Assembly (NCBI GenBank): GCA_048213135.1
Contig: PS015063.1
Location: 211,348 to 235,722 of the forward strand
Length of the DNA stretch: 24,375 nucleotides
Direction of reading: 5' to 3'
Origin: Reclinomonas americana ATCC 50394
Lineage: Eukaryota > Jakobida > Jakobea > Jakobida
This document shows, one piece after another, positions 23,975-24,375 of this stretch. Numbering within the stretch: the stretch's first letter is position 1; each line of letters begins with the position of its first letter. Made by a program: the position numbers and the translations under genes. The notes under the pieces are model-generated. The model ran no database searches and was not told the origin of the DNA. It saw nothing but the letters and a program-made list of their open reading frames with translations.

Positions 23975-24216
23975 ACTCTTCGTCGACCTCCGTGATCAGT
24001 GGTCCCAGGTGCTTTTTGAGTTCGCGCATGTCGGCAGCGCGTGAGGGCGGTGACAATGGGCGCAGAGTGATGGGTCCAGAGCGCTGGCAAACACGCACAC
24101 ACACACACAGATGAGATACTTGATCGGCTACGAGAAAGACAACCCCGCATCGCTCGTGCGCACCGAGTGTGGCCGCGGTGGGACGCTCTCGGAACGTGAC
24201 ACTGATCGACGGGAAG
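20848..24216 (-). CDS. CCDC177-like: CCDC177-like coiled-coil protein with C-terminal sperm-tail PG-rich repeats, 5'-partial
   Basis: Exons: 24120-24216, 23977-24083, 23426-23611, 23270-23355, 22547-22656, 22280-22423, 20848-22206 (stop TAA 20848-20850). All phases agree, giving about 695 residues. The 5' end continues beyond the window. Order: an N-terminal globular piece (SVTFRERPTAATLGAHERCG; MRELKKHLGP); a conserved block with ILLTSPRSIDAC, GISALELVKRDLADFL and RREIMRGG; then about 400 residues of Arg/Glu/Ala-rich coiled coil; then PG-rich repeats. The LTSPRS-x2-AC ... L-x-DL ... REIMR block matches the N-terminal part of vertebrate CCDC177 (DUF4659) as remembered. The PG repeats point to a microtubule-binding ciliary or axonemal protein. 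An optional 48-nt intron (20933-20980, GA|GTGTGCAG to CTCAG) would alter the last ~30 residues only slightly. Confidence 0.85.
21004..21325 (-). other. Three sperm-tail PG-rich (STPGR/SHIPPO-type) motifs
   Basis: PGPGPGEFTG (about 21283-21322), SPGPVYRPSS (about 21130-21165) and TPGPGDYQPKE (about 21000-21036), spaced about 40-50 residues apart. Phe/Gly segments (AFGFGLSQ, AWSFGREKR) lie between them. The x-PGPGxY core with following Phe-Gly is the STPGR signature of proteins lining or coating axonemal microtubules. This is known for the family; a role for this gene is inferred. Confidence 0.85.
21330..22656 (-). other. Long charged coiled coil
   Basis: From exon 22547-22656 through most of the last exon the protein is dominated by Arg, Glu, Gln, Ala and Lys with no prolines. 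Typical stretches are RERAAELARLREENEQRQRA and EEEKRERIEGKLREAEENLQ. Such segments form continuous alpha-helical rods in cytoskeletal proteins. It ends near YDRLKTLSDLTGKGRR before the PG-rich part. Confidence 0.88.
22657..23269 (-). repeat. Large intron with minisatellite (about 90-105 nt unit)
   Basis: The plus strand is purine-rich throughout. Related units beginning GCGCAAGCGGCCACAG (near 23002 and 23107) and GGCGAGCGACCACAGAGG (near 23197) are each followed by GAGGA...AGCAGTGAGAAA-type sequence. At least three diverged copies are visible, with partial ones upstream from about 22780. GA runs lie at about 22728-22740 and 22829-22852. No exon was recognised. Confidence 0.7.
23612..23976 (-). 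repeat. Intron with GA-rich repeats and 147-N gap (23687-23833)
   Basis: Between exons 23977-24083 and 23426-23611. GA-rich on the plus strand throughout, with a pure GA run at about 23938-23969 and N from 23687 to 23833. Flanking exons join at phase 2 (GA + A), giving TEVDEE followed by GGGIMLDL, so no exon need be hidden here. Confidence 0.85.
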
Positions 24217-24375
24217 CTGACGAGGGGAGGCAGTTTATCAGCAATCAGTGAAGCACGGAAGAAGGAGGGAAGGAAAAGGGATAGGAAAGGAGAGGAGAAG
24301 GGAGACAAGAACGGAGAGGAGGGGAAGGGAGGAGAGAAGGACGCAGAGGGAAGCACAAAGGGAGGGAAAGGAGAA
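24217..24375 (-). other. Intron at the window edge
   Basis: Purine-rich on the plus strand (GGAGAGGAGAAGGGAG-type). In sense direction it is a pyrimidine tract ending CCCCTCGTCAG before the exon at 24216. The leading base of that exon needs a phase-2 upstream exon that lies outside the window. Confidence 0.7.

Overview
The window is nuclear DNA of a flagellated microbial eukaryote. It holds parts or all of three spliceosomal-intron-rich genes, long simple repeats and five runs of N. No tRNA, rRNA, CRISPR array, prokaryotic operon or recognisable transposon was seen. A choanoflagellate or apusomonad-like protist would fit: intron-dense genes, a myotubularin, a sperm-tail PG-repeat (ciliary) protein, Ser/Gly/Pro-run tails, and a giant beta-helix membrane protein. 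The species cannot be fixed from the sequence.

Layout. (1) 1-605: intron or upstream DNA with a CT microsatellite. (2) 606-5152, plus strand: nine exons of a myotubularin-family phosphoinositide 3-phosphatase, most like MTMR6/7/8. The catalytic motif is intact once an intron that splits it is removed. The N-terminal PH-GRAM part lies outside the window. (3) 5255-20477, minus strand: one gene of about 54 exons filling most of the window. It encodes an N-terminal hydrophobic anchor, a very long Pmp-like or pectin-lyase-like right-handed beta-helix ectodomain, a cysteine-rich stalk, and a C-terminal bundle of about eight or nine membrane segments with a cytosolic tail. At least 2,700 residues are visible, and part may be hidden in the gap at 14189-14957. 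(4) 20848-24216, minus strand: the 3' seven exons of a coiled-coil protein. Its front resembles vertebrate CCDC177 (DUF4659-type) and its C-terminus carries sperm-tail PG-rich (STPGR) repeats.

The genes look functionally unrelated: membrane-lipid signalling, a cell-surface receptor or adhesin, and an axonemal or ciliary microtubule protein. Genes 1 and 2 converge tail-to-tail across only 102 bp. Genes 3 and 2 are head-to-tail.

The most notable signals are these. The giant gene uses a distinctive 5' splice-site class, GTTGCG, eleven times, while its neighbours show none. Phase-1 introns recur at the same Gly-Gly position of the beta-helix repeat, suggesting growth by exon duplication. A CCDC177-like module and STPGR repeats occur in one protein. 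Sequence next to one gap, and at the window start, almost completely lacks TG, AT, CA and GC dinucleotides, which is the signature of overcalled bases in a T-A-C-G flow-order sequencer. Exon models were built by hand from splice sites and reading-frame phase, so individual boundaries may be off, especially around 15870-16210.
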